A stretch of 64,000 bases of DNA from assembly GCA_958349055.1 (NCBI GenBank), contig CATWBO010000007.1, positions 7,122-71,121 of the forward strand, in the 5' to 3' direction. A program made the translations under genes and the position numbers. The notes below the pieces were generated by a model. The model was not told the origin of the DNA, made no database searches, and was given only the letters and a program-made list of their open reading frames with translations. Numbering within the stretch: position 1 is the stretch's first letter; each line of letters starts with the position of its first letter. This DNA is from an uncultured bacterium. GTDB taxonomy: Bacteria > Actinomycetota > Coriobacteriia > Coriobacteriales > Coriobacteriaceae. This document shows positions 1-8,722 of this stretch, piece after piece.

Positions 1-766
1 CGAGCAGCAGCGCCGTCACCACCGCAGCCAGCGCATCCCCGCGGCGAAATGCAAGCGCATGCAGGCGCGTGCGGCCCTGCTCGCCGTGATAGCAGCGTGC
101 ATCCATGGCAGCAGACAGCGTCTCGGCATGGCGGAACACACCCGTGAACAGCGGGATCGCCACACTGCCGAGCATACGCACGCCGCCGAGCGGACCGCCC
201 GTCACGCGTGCACCGCGGCTCGCCTGCGCATCGGCCGTCTGCTTCATCTCGGTGGCAAACTGCGGCATAAAGCGCAGCGCGATACCCATAATCATGCCGA
301 GCTCGTGTGCAGGAAGTCCCACACGCGCAAACGGTGCGAGCAGACGCTCAAAGCCCGCGGTGAGGTCGAGCGTGGGCGTGGTGAGCGTAATGGCGCTCAT
401 GCCGGCCATCATCAAGCTCAGGCGGCACGCCATAAAGGCGGCGGAATGCAGCGAGCCCTCGCTTATCTGCAAAAAGCCAAGCTGCCACAGAATGCGCCCG
501 CTCTGGTCGGAAAACAGGTTGAGCACTGCGACCACCACGACAATCGCCAGCAATGGTGCCATCGATGATAGGACCCGGCGCAACGGCACCCGGGACACGG
601 TATAGATCAGGACAACGAAGATTGCGACCGGGGCCAGTCCGCGGAAGCCACTGACTGTGAGCGTCGTGATCAGAAACACAAAGCCCAAGAGCAACTTAGT
701 TCGCGGGTCCAGGCGGTGGATCGCACTATCGCCGGGATAGTAGCTGCCAAACGAAAACGCCTCCAT
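1..766 (-). CDS. ecfT: EcfT transmembrane component of ECF transporter (3' end beyond the window)
   Basis: Membrane-scaffold subunit of an energy-coupling factor (ECF) vitamin transporter; it joins the substrate-binding S protein to the ATPases. About 255 codons are visible and the C-terminus runs off the left edge. Hydrophobic segments lie near residues 25-60, 70-85 and 110-130. Two coupling-helix arginine motifs typical of EcfT follow: ASRG at about 182-185 and DARC at about 222-225. The ATG at 764-766 overlaps the TAA of the upstream ATPase gene (TAATG), which implies translational coupling. It is the third gene of ribU-ecfA-ecfT, so it probably serves RibU and perhaps other S components. 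Confidence 0.93.
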   Translation of the reverse strand, partial: MEAFSFGSYYPGDSAIHRLDPRTKLLLGFVFLITTLTVSGFRGLAPVAIFVVLIYTVSRVPLRRVLSSMAPLLAIVVVVAVLNLFSDQSGRILWQLGFLQISEGSLHSAAFMACRLSLMMAGMSAITLTTPTLDLTAGFERLLAPFARVGLPAHELGMIMGIALRFMPQFATEMKQTADAQASRGARVTGGPLGGVRMLGSVAIPLFTGVFRHAETLSAAMDARCYHGEQGRTRLHALAFRRGDALAAVVTALLL

Positions 767-2670
767 TAGCAGCCCTCCTCTCGCGCGACCGTCTTGGATT
801 TAGCAATGTCCGCGACGTTAGAAGGACCGTCCGAGCGACCGATTAGCAGGTCCACCAACTCGTCTGCCAGCGACTCAACCGTATAGAGCCCGCCGCAACG
901 CAGCGGCACGCCCGCCTCCGCGAGCGCCAACGCCATGCGCTGAGCAGCAGGTACGCCCAAGCCGATCGACTTGAGCTCATCGGCATGCGCAAACACCTGA
1001 GCGGGCGTGCCCTCGGCAAACACCGTACCTTCGTTCATCACGACGATGCGGTCGCAGCAGTTGGCCAGGTCGTCCATACTATGCGAAACCATGACAACGG
1101 TCAGGCCATCGCGGTGAAGTCGATCGATAAGCTCAAGGAAATCCCTGCGCGCAGCCGGATCGAGCCCCGCCATGGGTTCATCGAGCACCAGGACTTCGGG
1201 CTCCATGGCGAGCACACCGGCGAATGCCACACGCCGTTGCTGACCGCCCGAAAGCTCAAAGGGACTCTTGTCGCCGACCGTGGAAAGGTCGAGGCCCACG
1301 CGCGAGAGCGACGACTCGACGCGACGGTCGGCTTCATCTTGCGGCAAGCCAAGGTTGTGCGGGCCAAACGCCACGTCCTGCGTCACGGTTTCGGCAAACA
1401 GCTGACGCTCGGGATATTGAAACACCACGCCGACCTTAGCCTTAACCGCGGCGGCGTCTTTCTTGTTTGACAGATTGAGCCCCAACGCGCGAACGGATCC
1501 CTCCTGGGGACGGATCAGGCCGTTGAGATGCTGGACCAGCGTCGACTTACCCGAACCGGTATGACCTGCTAAGCCCAGGAACTCGCCGCGACGCACCGTC
1601 AGCGATACATCGCGCAGCGCCCACGGGCTGCTGGGGTCGTTTCCCCAGAGAGCCTGTTTATTCGATTTGCCCGCAGTGGCCGAGCGCTTGCGCCATCGAC
1701 GGCGCTCGCGAGCACTCAGCGAGTAACTATGCGAGAGGTGCGAAATCTCGATGACGGGCTCCGACACGGCTGTCCCATCGGTTGCAGAGGAGGCGTTGTC
1801 AAGCACACGAGAATCGGATGCAGAAGGCCGCCCCGCGGCGTCTTCCCCACTCCGGTCGGCATATGTCTGCGCAATCTCGGCAACCATATCCGCCTCGCGC
1901 ACCTGCGCGCGAACGGGCACGCCCTTCGCACGAAGTGCCATGCCCAGGCAGCACGACGCCGGCATGTCCAGGTTGAGCTGCGCGAGCTCGTCCGCCCGCG
2001 TCAAAATCTCGTCGGGCGTGCCGAGCATGGCAACGCGGCCCGCCTGGAAGAGCGCAACGCGATCGGCCTCAGCTGCCTCTTCCATAAAGTGCGTGATCAT
2101 CACGATGGTCATACCGCGATCGTGGAGCGCGTGGCAGGCCTTCATAAGGCCCTTGCGCCCACGCGGATCGAGCATCGAGGATGCCTCGTCCAAAATGAGC
2201 ACGCGCGGCTCCATGGCGAGCACACCGGCGAGCGCCACGCGCTGCTTTTGACCACCCGAAAGTGCATGGGTCTCATGGCGCTCAAAGCCCACCAGCCCCA
2301 CGCCCTTCAGCGCCTCGCGTACACGCTGCGCAATTTGCGCCGATGGCACGCCAAGGTTTTCGGGACCAAACGCAACGTCATCTTCGACAAGCGTTGCCAC
2401 CAGCTGGTCATCGGGATTTTGGAATACCATGCCCGCGGTCGAACGAATGTCGTAGACCAGCTCGGGGTCGGACGCATCCATGCCGTTGATGCGTACCGTG
2501 CCCGCATCGGGCTGCAACAGTGCATTCAGATGCTTGGCAAACGTTGACTTGCCCGACCCATTGCCACCGAGGATGCAGAAAAACTCCCCGTCTTCGATGT
2601 TCAGATCGACGCCGTCGAGTGCCGGTACGGCACCGTCATAGCTAAAGGAAACGCCCCGACACTCAATCAT
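766..2670 (-). CDS. Fused EcfA1-EcfA2 ATP-binding protein of ECF transporter
   Basis: Energises ECF vitamin uptake by ATP hydrolysis at the inner face of the membrane. The 634 residues hold two complete ABC ATPase domains. Domain 1 (about 1-230) has Walker A GGNGSGKST at 35-43, signature LSGGQKQR near 137 and Walker B LILDEASS near 158. This DEA-S-MLDP form is typical of EcfA1. Domain 2 (about 305-560) has GHTGSGKST at 369-377, LSGGQQRR at 473-480 and VLVLDEP near 494, typical of EcfA2. A polar linker of about 70 residues joins them. In many bacteria the two are separate genes. The start overlaps the ribU stop (ATGA) and the end overlaps the ecfT start. Confidence 0.95.
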   Translation of the reverse strand: MIECRGVSFSYDGAVPALDGVDLNIEDGEFFCILGGNGSGKSTFAKHLNALLQPDAGTVRINGMDASDPELVYDIRSTAGMVFQNPDDQLVATLVEDDVAFGPENLGVPSAQIAQRVREALKGVGLVGFERHETHALSGGQKQRVALAGVLAMEPRVLILDEASSMLDPRGRKGLMKACHALHDRGMTIVMITHFMEEAAEADRVALFQAGRVAMLGTPDEILTRADELAQLNLDMPASCCLGMALRAKGVPVRAQVREADMVAEIAQTYADRSGEDAAGRPSASDSRVLDNASSATDGTAVSEPVIEISHLSHSYSLSARERRRWRKRSATAGKSNKQALWGNDPSSPWALRDVSLTVRRGEFLGLAGHTGSGKSTLVQHLNGLIRPQEGSVRALGLNLSNKKDAAAVKAKVGVVFQYPERQLFAETVTQDVAFGPHNLGLPQDEADRRVESSLSRVGLDLSTVGDKSPFELSGGQQRRVAFAGVLAMEPEVLVLDEPMAGLDPAARRDFLELIDRLHRDGLTVVMVSHSMDDLANCCDRIVVMNEGTVFAEGTPAQVFAHADELKSIGLGVPAAQRMALALAEAGVPLRCGGLYTVESLADELVDLLIGRSDGPSNVADIAKSKTVAREEGC

Positions 2671-3257
2671 GCGCGGCCTTTGACCTGGTCCTTCTTGGGC
2701 GTGATGAGATTAGAGACCGCCTTGTACACCGCCAGCGTCAACACCGAGTTAAGGACGGTCTTGATAAGGTTGAACGGCAGCACGGCAGGAATCATGAGCG
2801 GGGCGATCACATCGACCGAGCCATACCAGAACCAAACACCAATGGTAAGGTTTGCGACCATAGAAAGCACCGTAGCGGCAATAACGCCGAGCACCAGACC
2901 AATCACGGCACCCTTATAGGTATGCATCTTCTGGTAGACGATAGCCGCGGGCAGAATATAACCCAGCGTAGCCACCAGGTTCATAAGCGCGCCGACCCAG
3001 TCACCCGTGGTGAGCGCATGGATAACGATCGCCATGGCGGCAACAGCAGTGCCGGCGCCAGGGCCATACGCAAAACCGCACACCATCGCCGGCACCAGCG
3101 ACGGGTCATACGTCAAAAACGGCGCCGAAGGAAGGATGGGTAGCTGCACATACATAAACAACGCGCCCAAGGCACACATCAGCGCCATGGTAACGAGCTG
3201 TTTGGTGCTCCACCTATTCGTGTTCTCAAAATGGATATGCTGCGACTGTTCAGACAT
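2667..3257 (-). CDS. ribU: Riboflavin ECF transporter S component RibU
   Basis: Membrane protein of 196 residues that binds riboflavin and docks on the EcfA/EcfT module. It has about six hydrophobic segments and a soluble N-terminal tail. The assignment rests on the ECF-S type sequence together with the FMN riboswitch directly upstream, which makes riboflavin the expected ligand. An open frame extends upstream to 3278, but that ATG lies inside the riboswitch 3' strand. The ATG at 3257 has an AGGCAGGTG-like ribosome binding site and gives a normal N-terminus (MSEQSQHI), so I chose it. The stop overlaps the start of the EcfA fusion by four bases. Confidence 0.9.
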   Translation of the reverse strand: MSEQSQHIHFENTNRWSTKQLVTMALMCALGALFMYVQLPILPSAPFLTYDPSLVPAMVCGFAYGPGAGTAVAAMAIVIHALTTGDWVGALMNLVATLGYILPAAIVYQKMHTYKGAVIGLVLGVIAATVLSMVANLTIGVWFWYGSVDVIAPLMIPAVLPFNLIKTVLNSVLTLAVYKAVSNLITPKKDQVKGRA

Positions 3258-3272
3258 AAGATCACCTGCCTC

Positions 3273-3448
3273 TTTCATCCGGACTCTAACCGTTGGTACT
3301 GGGATCTCACCAGTTCAGCCGGCATGCGAACCAACGCACACGCGGGTCGCGGACTCATCGGCTCGGTCGCAGGCATCTCGCCTGCGCCACGGTGTCCCTT
3401 TGGCACCGCCCGATTTACCGCCAGTGGGGAATTCCACCCCGCCCTGAA
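3273..3448 (-). promoter_or_regulatory. FMN riboswitch (RFN element)
   Basis: Read on the minus strand, the leader of ribU contains the hallmark blocks of the RFN element. These are GGGGTGGAATTCCCCACTGG and GGCGGT near its 5' end, a GATGAGTCCGCGACC-like block in the middle, and GGTGAGATCCCAGTACC then AGTCCGGATGAAAGAGG at its 3' end. The family binds FMN and shuts off riboflavin synthesis or uptake genes. The 3' strand ends about 16 nt before the ribU ATG, so control could be translational. I did not see a separate T-rich terminator between aptamer and gene. Confidence 0.95.
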
Positions 3449-3460
3449 ACAGCAATTGCA

Positions 3461-3488
3461 AGTGTAGCACGAGGGAGCATTCGTGCAA
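3461..3488 (-). promoter_or_regulatory. Promoter of ribU-ecfA-ecfT
   Basis: On the minus strand, TTGCAC (3483-3488) and TACACT (3461-3466) are separated by 16 bp. The -10 carries an extended TG (TGCTACACT). Transcription would start a few bases before the FMN riboswitch, as expected for its promoter. Confidence 0.7.
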
Positions 3489-3646
3489 GTATGCCAAGGG
3501 TAATTTGTGGCGTGGAAACGGAAGCGGAATGAAGATGAAGTATCCCATTTTCCGCAATCATCAATCCACCGACGTACCAAATGCTCCGCACCGCGCAGTA
3601 GTATGAAGGAGGTCACTGCGCAACCCGCGTATGTCAGGAGAACAAA

Positions 3647-5584
3647 TTGGCAGCAAAACTTGATCTCGGGAAAGCTCTATCCCAAGCCGCCCAAGCCGCC
3701 GGTGAGATAGCAAAAGACACATCCGCGGCCATCGAGTCCGCCGCCAAAGGCGCCACGAATGCAGCTGAAGGCGCGGGAAACGTTATCGTCGACACGGCCA
3801 CCTCGGCATCCGAGGCCATCGGCAGCGCCATGTGCTCGGTTGCGGAAGGTATGTCGAGTGCCGGCGAGCAAATTGCGTCGTCCGACGCAGGCAAAACGAT
3901 TACAGGGGCCGCGAACACGGTAGGCGGAATTGCCATCGGTGCCGCCGTAAATCTGGCCCAAGGAGCATCGTCCCTTGCGTCCGACGCGGCGTCGACCGTG
4001 GAGGGCGGGATCAATGCCATCAAGGAGAACTCATTCTCCGCGCGACTCCGCAGGGCGCGCATCAAGGGTTTCCGTGACGGAATCAAGCAGGGCGCCTACC
4101 TTGCGGGAGAGAAGCGACACAATTTCATCTACGCATATGTGGCAACCCTCTGCTTCCTGATGCGCTGCGACGGTGACTTCTCCCAAGAGGAGCAGAAGTG
4201 GCTCGAGGAGGGTCTCGATTACCTCAAGCTGGACGGAGGCCTCCCAAATAACGTCAAGGCGAGGGTGCAGGTCATCGCGGATGACGAGGGTTTGTCCTTC
4301 GACCAAGTCAAGGACTGTTTGGACAACGTTAGCATCGTGTCGCTGGACTCCATAGCCGAGCAGTTGCAAGTCGCCGCGGCGGCAGACGGTCAGGTAACAG
4401 AAGAAGAGGAGCATGCCTGCAGGCTCTTTGCCGACTATATGGCGGCGAGGGTGGCATGCATGGCCGTTGACGAGAGCCGGGCCGAGCAGGCAGTCGAAAA
4501 GTCCGTCCGCGAGTATGGCGAGAACCTTCAGCACATCGACCGGGAGTTCAAGGAGCGGACGCGACTGCAGGATGCCGACGCGGCCTTCGTCGTAGCCGCA
4601 ACCATGCTCCAAGTCGCCCGCATTCTTATCATCAACTCACTGACGGAGGTCGAGTGTGCCGGAGCGGGCAACGTAAAAGAACATGCTCTGCACGACTTCC
4701 AAAGTCGTGTCTTCTCTGGTTTCGATGACAGGATGCCACGGGAATCGAACCATCTGTTCGCCTCAAAACATCATATTCTTAGTTCACGTGGAGTGCCCTA
4801 CGACGCGACACGCTACGAAGCAGAAAACATCGGACTCTTCAAGGGCGCAAACCACCGGTTCGCGACCCTCGGCCACGACCCAGTGCTCGGTCTCGTGTTC
4901 GGAACATCTAACATCATGACCAACAGCATCACCTGCGTTAAAGACACCAACGTTTTTGGTATTGGTGCACGAATTCCCGCAACCTACTCGGTCTCCTATG
5001 ACGCCTTTGGGAAAAACCCGCAGATTGGGGCGCCCGCTGGGACTGTAGAGATGCTGGTTGCGGCGGGAAGACGCGTCGTGAGCGAGCCGGATGCCGCCGC
5101 GGCTGCTCTAATCAAGCAGCTGATCCACATCGGCACAGACCTGTACACGCCGTGCGGGATACAGATCCCATTCGCCAATCTCATCCTCGACAAAACACAT
5201 ACCGAGGCGCTTACCAAATACGTCAACACCGGCGATGTACTGAAGGTCGGCGCGCAGGCAGGCATGGCCGCGCTTATCAACTGGTTGATAGCGGCACTTC
5301 ACGGGTGCACGCTGATATTCAAGGACGACGGATCAGATTACTGCACCGAGATGTACCAAGCACGTACCAAGAAAATCATCCTCCTGTCCGACACTATCGC
5401 AACTTCAAGCAGCGTCATACGGGCGTTAATCAAAGAGAATCCCGAGTGCCTCGACCTCGGAGGCGCAGCGATACTCATCTACCGACTGTTCTCGGACGTG
5501 CGTTTCATTGCCAAGCTCAAAGAAGAGTACGTGCAATCGGAGCTCAATAAAATCTACGACGAGCGAGCAAGAGGGCTGCTCTGA
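3647..5584 (+). CDS. TerB-like protein with Ala/Ser-rich N-terminus, function unknown
   Basis: Protein of 645 residues that I cannot assign to a named family. Residues 1-130 are Ala/Ser/Gly-rich with amphipathic repeats and no clear signal peptide. Residues about 160-290 look like a tellurite-resistance TerB-type helical domain, with acidic motifs such as RCDGDFSQEEQ and AADGQVTEEEE. The C-terminal half carries a conserved-looking motif ANHRFATLGHDPVLG near residue 405, several hydrophobic stretches and a charged end. The start is TTG with AGGAG six bases upstream; no in-frame ATG is nearby. The gene stands alone between divergent ribU and convergent groEL. The TerB resemblance is by eye, and a role in stress or phage defence is only a guess. 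Confidence 0.6.
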   Translation: MAAKLDLGKALSQAAQAAGEIAKDTSAAIESAAKGATNAAEGAGNVIVDTATSASEAIGSAMCSVAEGMSSAGEQIASSDAGKTITGAANTVGGIAIGAAVNLAQGASSLASDAASTVEGGINAIKENSFSARLRRARIKGFRDGIKQGAYLAGEKRHNFIYAYVATLCFLMRCDGDFSQEEQKWLEEGLDYLKLDGGLPNNVKARVQVIADDEGLSFDQVKDCLDNVSIVSLDSIAEQLQVAAAADGQVTEEEEHACRLFADYMAARVACMAVDESRAEQAVEKSVREYGENLQHIDREFKERTRLQDADAAFVVAATMLQVARILIINSLTEVECAGAGNVKEHALHDFQSRVFSGFDDRMPRESNHLFASKHHILSSRGVPYDATRYEAENIGLFKGANHRFATLGHDPVLGLVFGTSNIMTNSITCVKDTNVFGIGARIPATYSVSYDAFGKNPQIGAPAGTVEMLVAAGRRVVSEPDAAAAALIKQLIHIGTDLYTPCGIQIPFANLILDKTHTEALTKYVNTGDVLKVGAQAGMAALINWLIAALHGCTLIFKDDGSDYCTEMYQARTKKIILLSDTIATSSSVIRALIKENPECLDLGGAAILIYRLFSDVRFIAKLKEEYVQSELNKIYDERARGLL

Positions 5585-5659
5585 TTCCTCGGCGCCCTTC
5601 CTCTTACATCACCATTCAAACAAAGCGGAAAGCGCCTCATTAAATAAAGACATCAGTAC

Positions 5660-5707
5660 AAAAAGGTCCCCTTGTCCGCGGCTCCAAAGGAGCAGGACAA
5701 GGGGACC
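5660..5707 (-). terminator. Rho-independent terminator of groES-groEL
   Basis: Arms 5665-5677 (ggtccccttgtcc) and 5695-5707 are perfect 13-bp complements with a small inner hairpin. On the minus strand the stem is followed by TTTTTGT. It lies about 80 bases after the groEL stop and may also stop transcripts of the facing TerB-like gene. The arms resemble the GTCCC-type hairpins found elsewhere in the window. Confidence 0.75.
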
Positions 5708-5786
5708 CAATCTAACCGAGGACGTTCCGGAGAGAAGCCCCGTCACGCCCCCGGATTCCCGGTGGGAGTTCTAGACCTTATCGGCC

Positions 5787-7424
5787 TTAGTACATACCGC
5801 CGCCCTGCTGACCAGCGGTAGCAGCAGCGATAGCGTCCTCAAGCTGAGTGTTCTTGGGCACATCGGAGACGGTGGCCTCGGTGATGAGGATCAGGCTGGC
5901 GACAGAAGCAGCGTTCTGCAGGGTGACGCGGCTGACCTTGACGGGGTCGAGGACGCCCATCTCGATCATATCGCCCCACTCGCCGTTGGCAGAGTTGAGA
6001 CCCTGGCCGGCGGGCAGCTCGGCAACCTTGTCGACCACGACGGCACCCTCAAAGCCAGCGTTCTTGGCGATGGTAGCAACCGGAGCAGTCAGAGCCTTCT
6101 TGACGATGTCGACACCGATCTTCTCCTCGGGGTCGTCAAGCTCAACGGCGTCGAGCGCAGGAGCAGCGTCCATGAAGGCGACGCCGCCACCGGCGACAAT
6201 GCCCTCCTCGACAGCAGCGCGGGTTGCCTGCAGGGCGTCCTCGACGCGGTGCTTGATCTCCTTGAGCTCGGACTCGGTAGCAGCGCCGACCTTGATGACG
6301 GCAACGCCACCGGAGAGCTTGGCCAGGCGCTCCTGGAGCTTCTCACGGTCGAAGTCAGAGGTGGTGTTCTCCATCTCACCCTTGATCTGAGCGATACGAG
6401 CGTCGATGGCCTCCTTGGAGCCAGCGCCACCGACGACGACGGTGTTGTCCTTGGAGATGGTGACGGACTTAGCGGTACCGAGCATATCGGCAGTGATGTC
6501 AGCGACCTTCACGCCCAGCTCGTCCAGGGCAGCCTGGCCACCGGTGAGGACGGCGATGTCCTCGAGGATGCGCTTGCGGCGATCGCCGTAGCCCGGAGCC
6601 TTGACGGCGCAGACGTTGAGGGCGCCACGGATCTTGTTGAGGACCAGGGTAGGCAGAGCCTCGCCGTCGATGTCCTCAGCGATGATGAGCAGGCCACGGC
6701 CAGCGCGCTGGACAGCCTCGAGAACGGGCATGATGTCCTGAACGCTGGAGATCTTCTGGTCGGTGATGAGGATGTACGGATCCTTCATCACGGCCTCCAT
6801 GCGGTCGTTGTCCGTGACGAAGTAAGCGGAGACATAGCCCTTGTCGAACTGCATGCCCTCGACGGTGTCGATGGTGATGTCGAACGTCTGGGAATCCTCG
6901 ACGGTGATGACGCCGTCCTTGCCCACGACCTCCATGGCCTCGGCGATCTTCTCGCCGACCTCGGGGTCACCGGCGGAGATGGTACCGACGGAAGCGATCT
7001 GCTCCTTGGTCTCGACCGGCTTGGCCTGCTTCTTCATCTCGGCGACGGCGGCGTTAACGGCCTTGTCGATGCCGCGACGGATGGCCAGCGGGTTGGCGCC
7101 AGCGGCGACGTTGCGCAGGCCGTCATTGACGATGGCCTGAGCGAGCAGGGTTGCGGTGGTGGTACCGTCACCCACGGTGTCGTTGGTCTTGGTGGCGACC
7201 TCCTTCACCAGCTGGGCGCCCATGTTCTCGATGTTGTCCTCGAGCTCGATCTCCTTGGCGACGGAAACGCCGTCGTTGGTGATGGTCGGGGCACCGAACG
7301 TGCGCTGCAGCGCAACGTAGCGGCCCTTGGGACCCATGGTAACGGTAACGGCGTCGGCCAGAGTGTTGACGCCCTTGGCGAGCTTAGCGCGGGCATCGGT
7401 GTTGAACGTAATGTTCTTTGCCAT
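5787..7424 (-). CDS. groL: Chaperonin GroEL (Hsp60)
   Basis: ATP-driven cytoplasmic protein-folding chamber that works with the GroES lid. At 545 residues it is full family length. It has the N-terminal AKNITFNTDAR start, the nucleotide-binding VGDGTTTATLLAQ stretch, and a C-terminal Gly/Met tail shortened to GQQGGGMY. ATG at 7424 is preceded by GGAGGA. It is the second gene after groES, across 96 bp, with a strong terminator downstream at 5660-5707. Confidence 0.98.
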   Translation of the reverse strand: MAKNITFNTDARAKLAKGVNTLADAVTVTMGPKGRYVALQRTFGAPTITNDGVSVAKEIELEDNIENMGAQLVKEVATKTNDTVGDGTTTATLLAQAIVNDGLRNVAAGANPLAIRRGIDKAVNAAVAEMKKQAKPVETKEQIASVGTISAGDPEVGEKIAEAMEVVGKDGVITVEDSQTFDITIDTVEGMQFDKGYVSAYFVTDNDRMEAVMKDPYILITDQKISSVQDIMPVLEAVQRAGRGLLIIAEDIDGEALPTLVLNKIRGALNVCAVKAPGYGDRRKRILEDIAVLTGGQAALDELGVKVADITADMLGTAKSVTISKDNTVVVGGAGSKEAIDARIAQIKGEMENTTSDFDREKLQERLAKLSGGVAVIKVGAATESELKEIKHRVEDALQATRAAVEEGIVAGGGVAFMDAAPALDAVELDDPEEKIGVDIVKKALTAPVATIAKNAGFEGAVVVDKVAELPAGQGLNSANGEWGDMIEMGVLDPVKVSRVTLQNAASVASLILITEATVSDVPKNTQLEDAIAAATAGQQGGGMY

Positions 7425-7520
7425 GGTGAGTAATCCTCCAAAAGAAATGTGACTCGCGTCGCCGCTTCCGAGTCCTATGCGACGATCGCGTTCAAAGACG
7501 AATCAGAGATTCTGACGAGA

Positions 7521-7814
7521 CTAGGCCTCGACGACGGCGTAGATGTCGTCGGCGCGCATCAGCAGATACTTCTCGCCGTCGACCTTGACCTCGTTGCCAC
7601 CGAACTTACCGTAGATGACAACGTCACCGACCTTGACGTCCATGGGGATGCGCTCACCCTTGTCGTTGACCTTGCCAGCGCCAACGGCAACGATGGTGCC
7701 GCGCTGCGGCTTCTCCTGAGCGTTGCTGGCGATATACAGACCAGAAGCGGTCTTCTGCTCGGCCTCGTCGGGCTTGACCAGAACACGATCTGCAAGCGGC
7801 TTCAAAGACGACAT
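7521..7814 (-). CDS. groES: Co-chaperonin GroES (Hsp10)
   Basis: Ring-shaped lid of the GroEL folding chamber, 97 residues, normal length. The start SSLKPLADRVLVKPDEAEQKT, the mobile-loop region and the C-terminal VDGEKYLLMRADDIYAVVE are typical. ATG at 7814 follows a GGAGGA-like site. Upstream I see neither a CIRCE inverted repeat nor a clear HspR site; only a weak TATAAC box lies near 7905, so the heat-shock control is not evident. The long inverted repeat at 7952-8150 sits about 140 bases upstream. Confidence 0.98.
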   Translation of the reverse strand: MSSLKPLADRVLVKPDEAEQKTASGLYIASNAQEKPQRGTIVAVGAGKVNDKGERIPMDVKVGDVVIYGKFGGNEVKVDGEKYLLMRADDIYAVVEA

Positions 7815-7951
7815 GCTTGTCTCCTCCTTTTTGGGCCGCGCGGTTATGCCACGCGAATTAACCCTTTTTGTTTGCGTACGCGTTGAATGGTACCCACGAA
7901 TGGCGGGTTATACAACACGGAGTCAAAAAATCTTATTTTTTGGCACTTAGA

Positions 7952-8150
7952 TTTTCTGAATGCCGGGGGATAACTTAGCGGTGGCTCCCGGGGCGGACCG
8001 GAGGGCATGAAGTTTGCTGCTCTACAGTCCTGCGCAAGACGGAAAGCACATTAAGTGCTTTCCTTTGCGTGCGGAACTCGCGACAAACTTCATGCCCTCC
8101 GGTCCGCCCCGGGAGCTGGGTTAACTGATTCGAGCCCGGCATTCAGAAAA
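7952..8150. repeat. 199-bp nested inverted repeat
   Basis: The outer arms are 7952-7967 and 8135-8150 (16 bp, perfect). The middle arms are 7984-8015 and 8085-8116 (32 bp, perfect, including CGGGGCGGACCGGAGGGCAT). The inner stem is 8041-8049 with 8055-8063 around ATTAA. The whole block is symmetrical about 8050. It could be a MITE-like insertion or a very stable RNA. I see no transposase and no clear target duplication. Confidence 0.85.
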
Positions 8151-8202
8151 GTCAGCGCAGCAAAATGGCGATGCGAATAGGAATGCGGGAATGGTTTTCG
8201 CC

Positions 8203-8239
8203 GCGTGCACGGGTCCCCTGGGGAGCACCGTGCATTTTT
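8203..8239 (+). terminator. Terminator-like hairpin without a known upstream gene
   Basis: The arms TGCACGG and CCGTGCA enclose a second stem, TCCCC with GGGGA. On the plus strand they are followed by TTTTTGGG. No protein gene on the plus strand leads into it, so it may end a small RNA that begins in the inverted-repeat region. Confidence 0.4.
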
Positions 8240-8465
8240 GGGAGTATTCAGCAGGCCAGGGTGGCTGCATACGCGCCGGACATACCTTATTGGTCCCAAG
8301 AACGCCTTCAGCGGGCGGTTTTGGTCGGTGGGCAGACCCCGTTGGGACAAATGGGCGTACTTCGCGCCGTACCGGAGCCCAAAATGACGTCAATCTCCGT
8401 AACGTTACTCAGCCGCAGCGGCACCGGCAGAGCTCGCGGTGCTGAATACTCCGTTTTTTGCACGG
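8228..8465. repeat. Imperfect inverted-repeat pair of a dispersed family
   Basis: The left arm at 8228-8253 contains GGAGTATTCAGCA. It is mirrored at 8440-8465 (TGCTGAATACTCC...TGCACGG). Similar ends occur at 28632-28651 and 28743-28762 and, as a single arm, near 26530-26550 (consensus about TTTTGCCGCATACTTCCG). The 186 bp between the arms show no recognisable gene. Confidence 0.55.
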
Positions 8466-8722
8466 CCCAGGCGGGGGTACATCAGGATCAGAAAGAACAT
8501 CCCAGCCTATTTATGCAATTCGTAATGGAAAGTATGCAAAACACCTAGAGATAGCATTGCTGCTGTCCAAATTGAGCGCGCGGGGAAGCGGCGCCTCCGC
8601 CCCGCGCCCAGATCAAGCAGGGCGGGGACGCTCCTAACGAACCCCCATTGGCAAACAAACGCGGCTCGAGCGCCATCCCAAAATAAGCTACCGAGCCGCG
8701 TTTAACGGTAAGACATGAATAC

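Larger units (their letters stand above)
7815..8722. other. Gene-free region rich in inverted repeats
   Basis: About 900 bases between groES and the amidohydrolase gene. It holds the groES leader, the nested inverted repeat at 7952-8150, a hairpin followed by TTTTT at 8203-8239, and a 26-bp imperfect inverted repeat pair (8228-8253 with 8440-8465). Short open frames exist on both strands but none has a convincing ribosome binding site or recognisable protein. I did not recognise RNase P, SRP, tmRNA or 6S RNA. Confidence 0.6.

Noticed and set aside
6249..7433. 394-codon plus-strand frame opposite groEL
   Set aside because: Shadow of groEL, composed mostly of Asp/Gly/Leu/Val.
7815..7990. CIRCE or HAIR heat-shock operator upstream of groES
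   Set aside because: No TTAGCACTC/GAGTGCTAA or CTTGAGT/ACTCAAG pair could be found.
8165..8548. 127-codon plus-strand frame in the groES upstream region
   Set aside because: No ribosome binding site, no recognisable protein, and it overlaps structured repeats.
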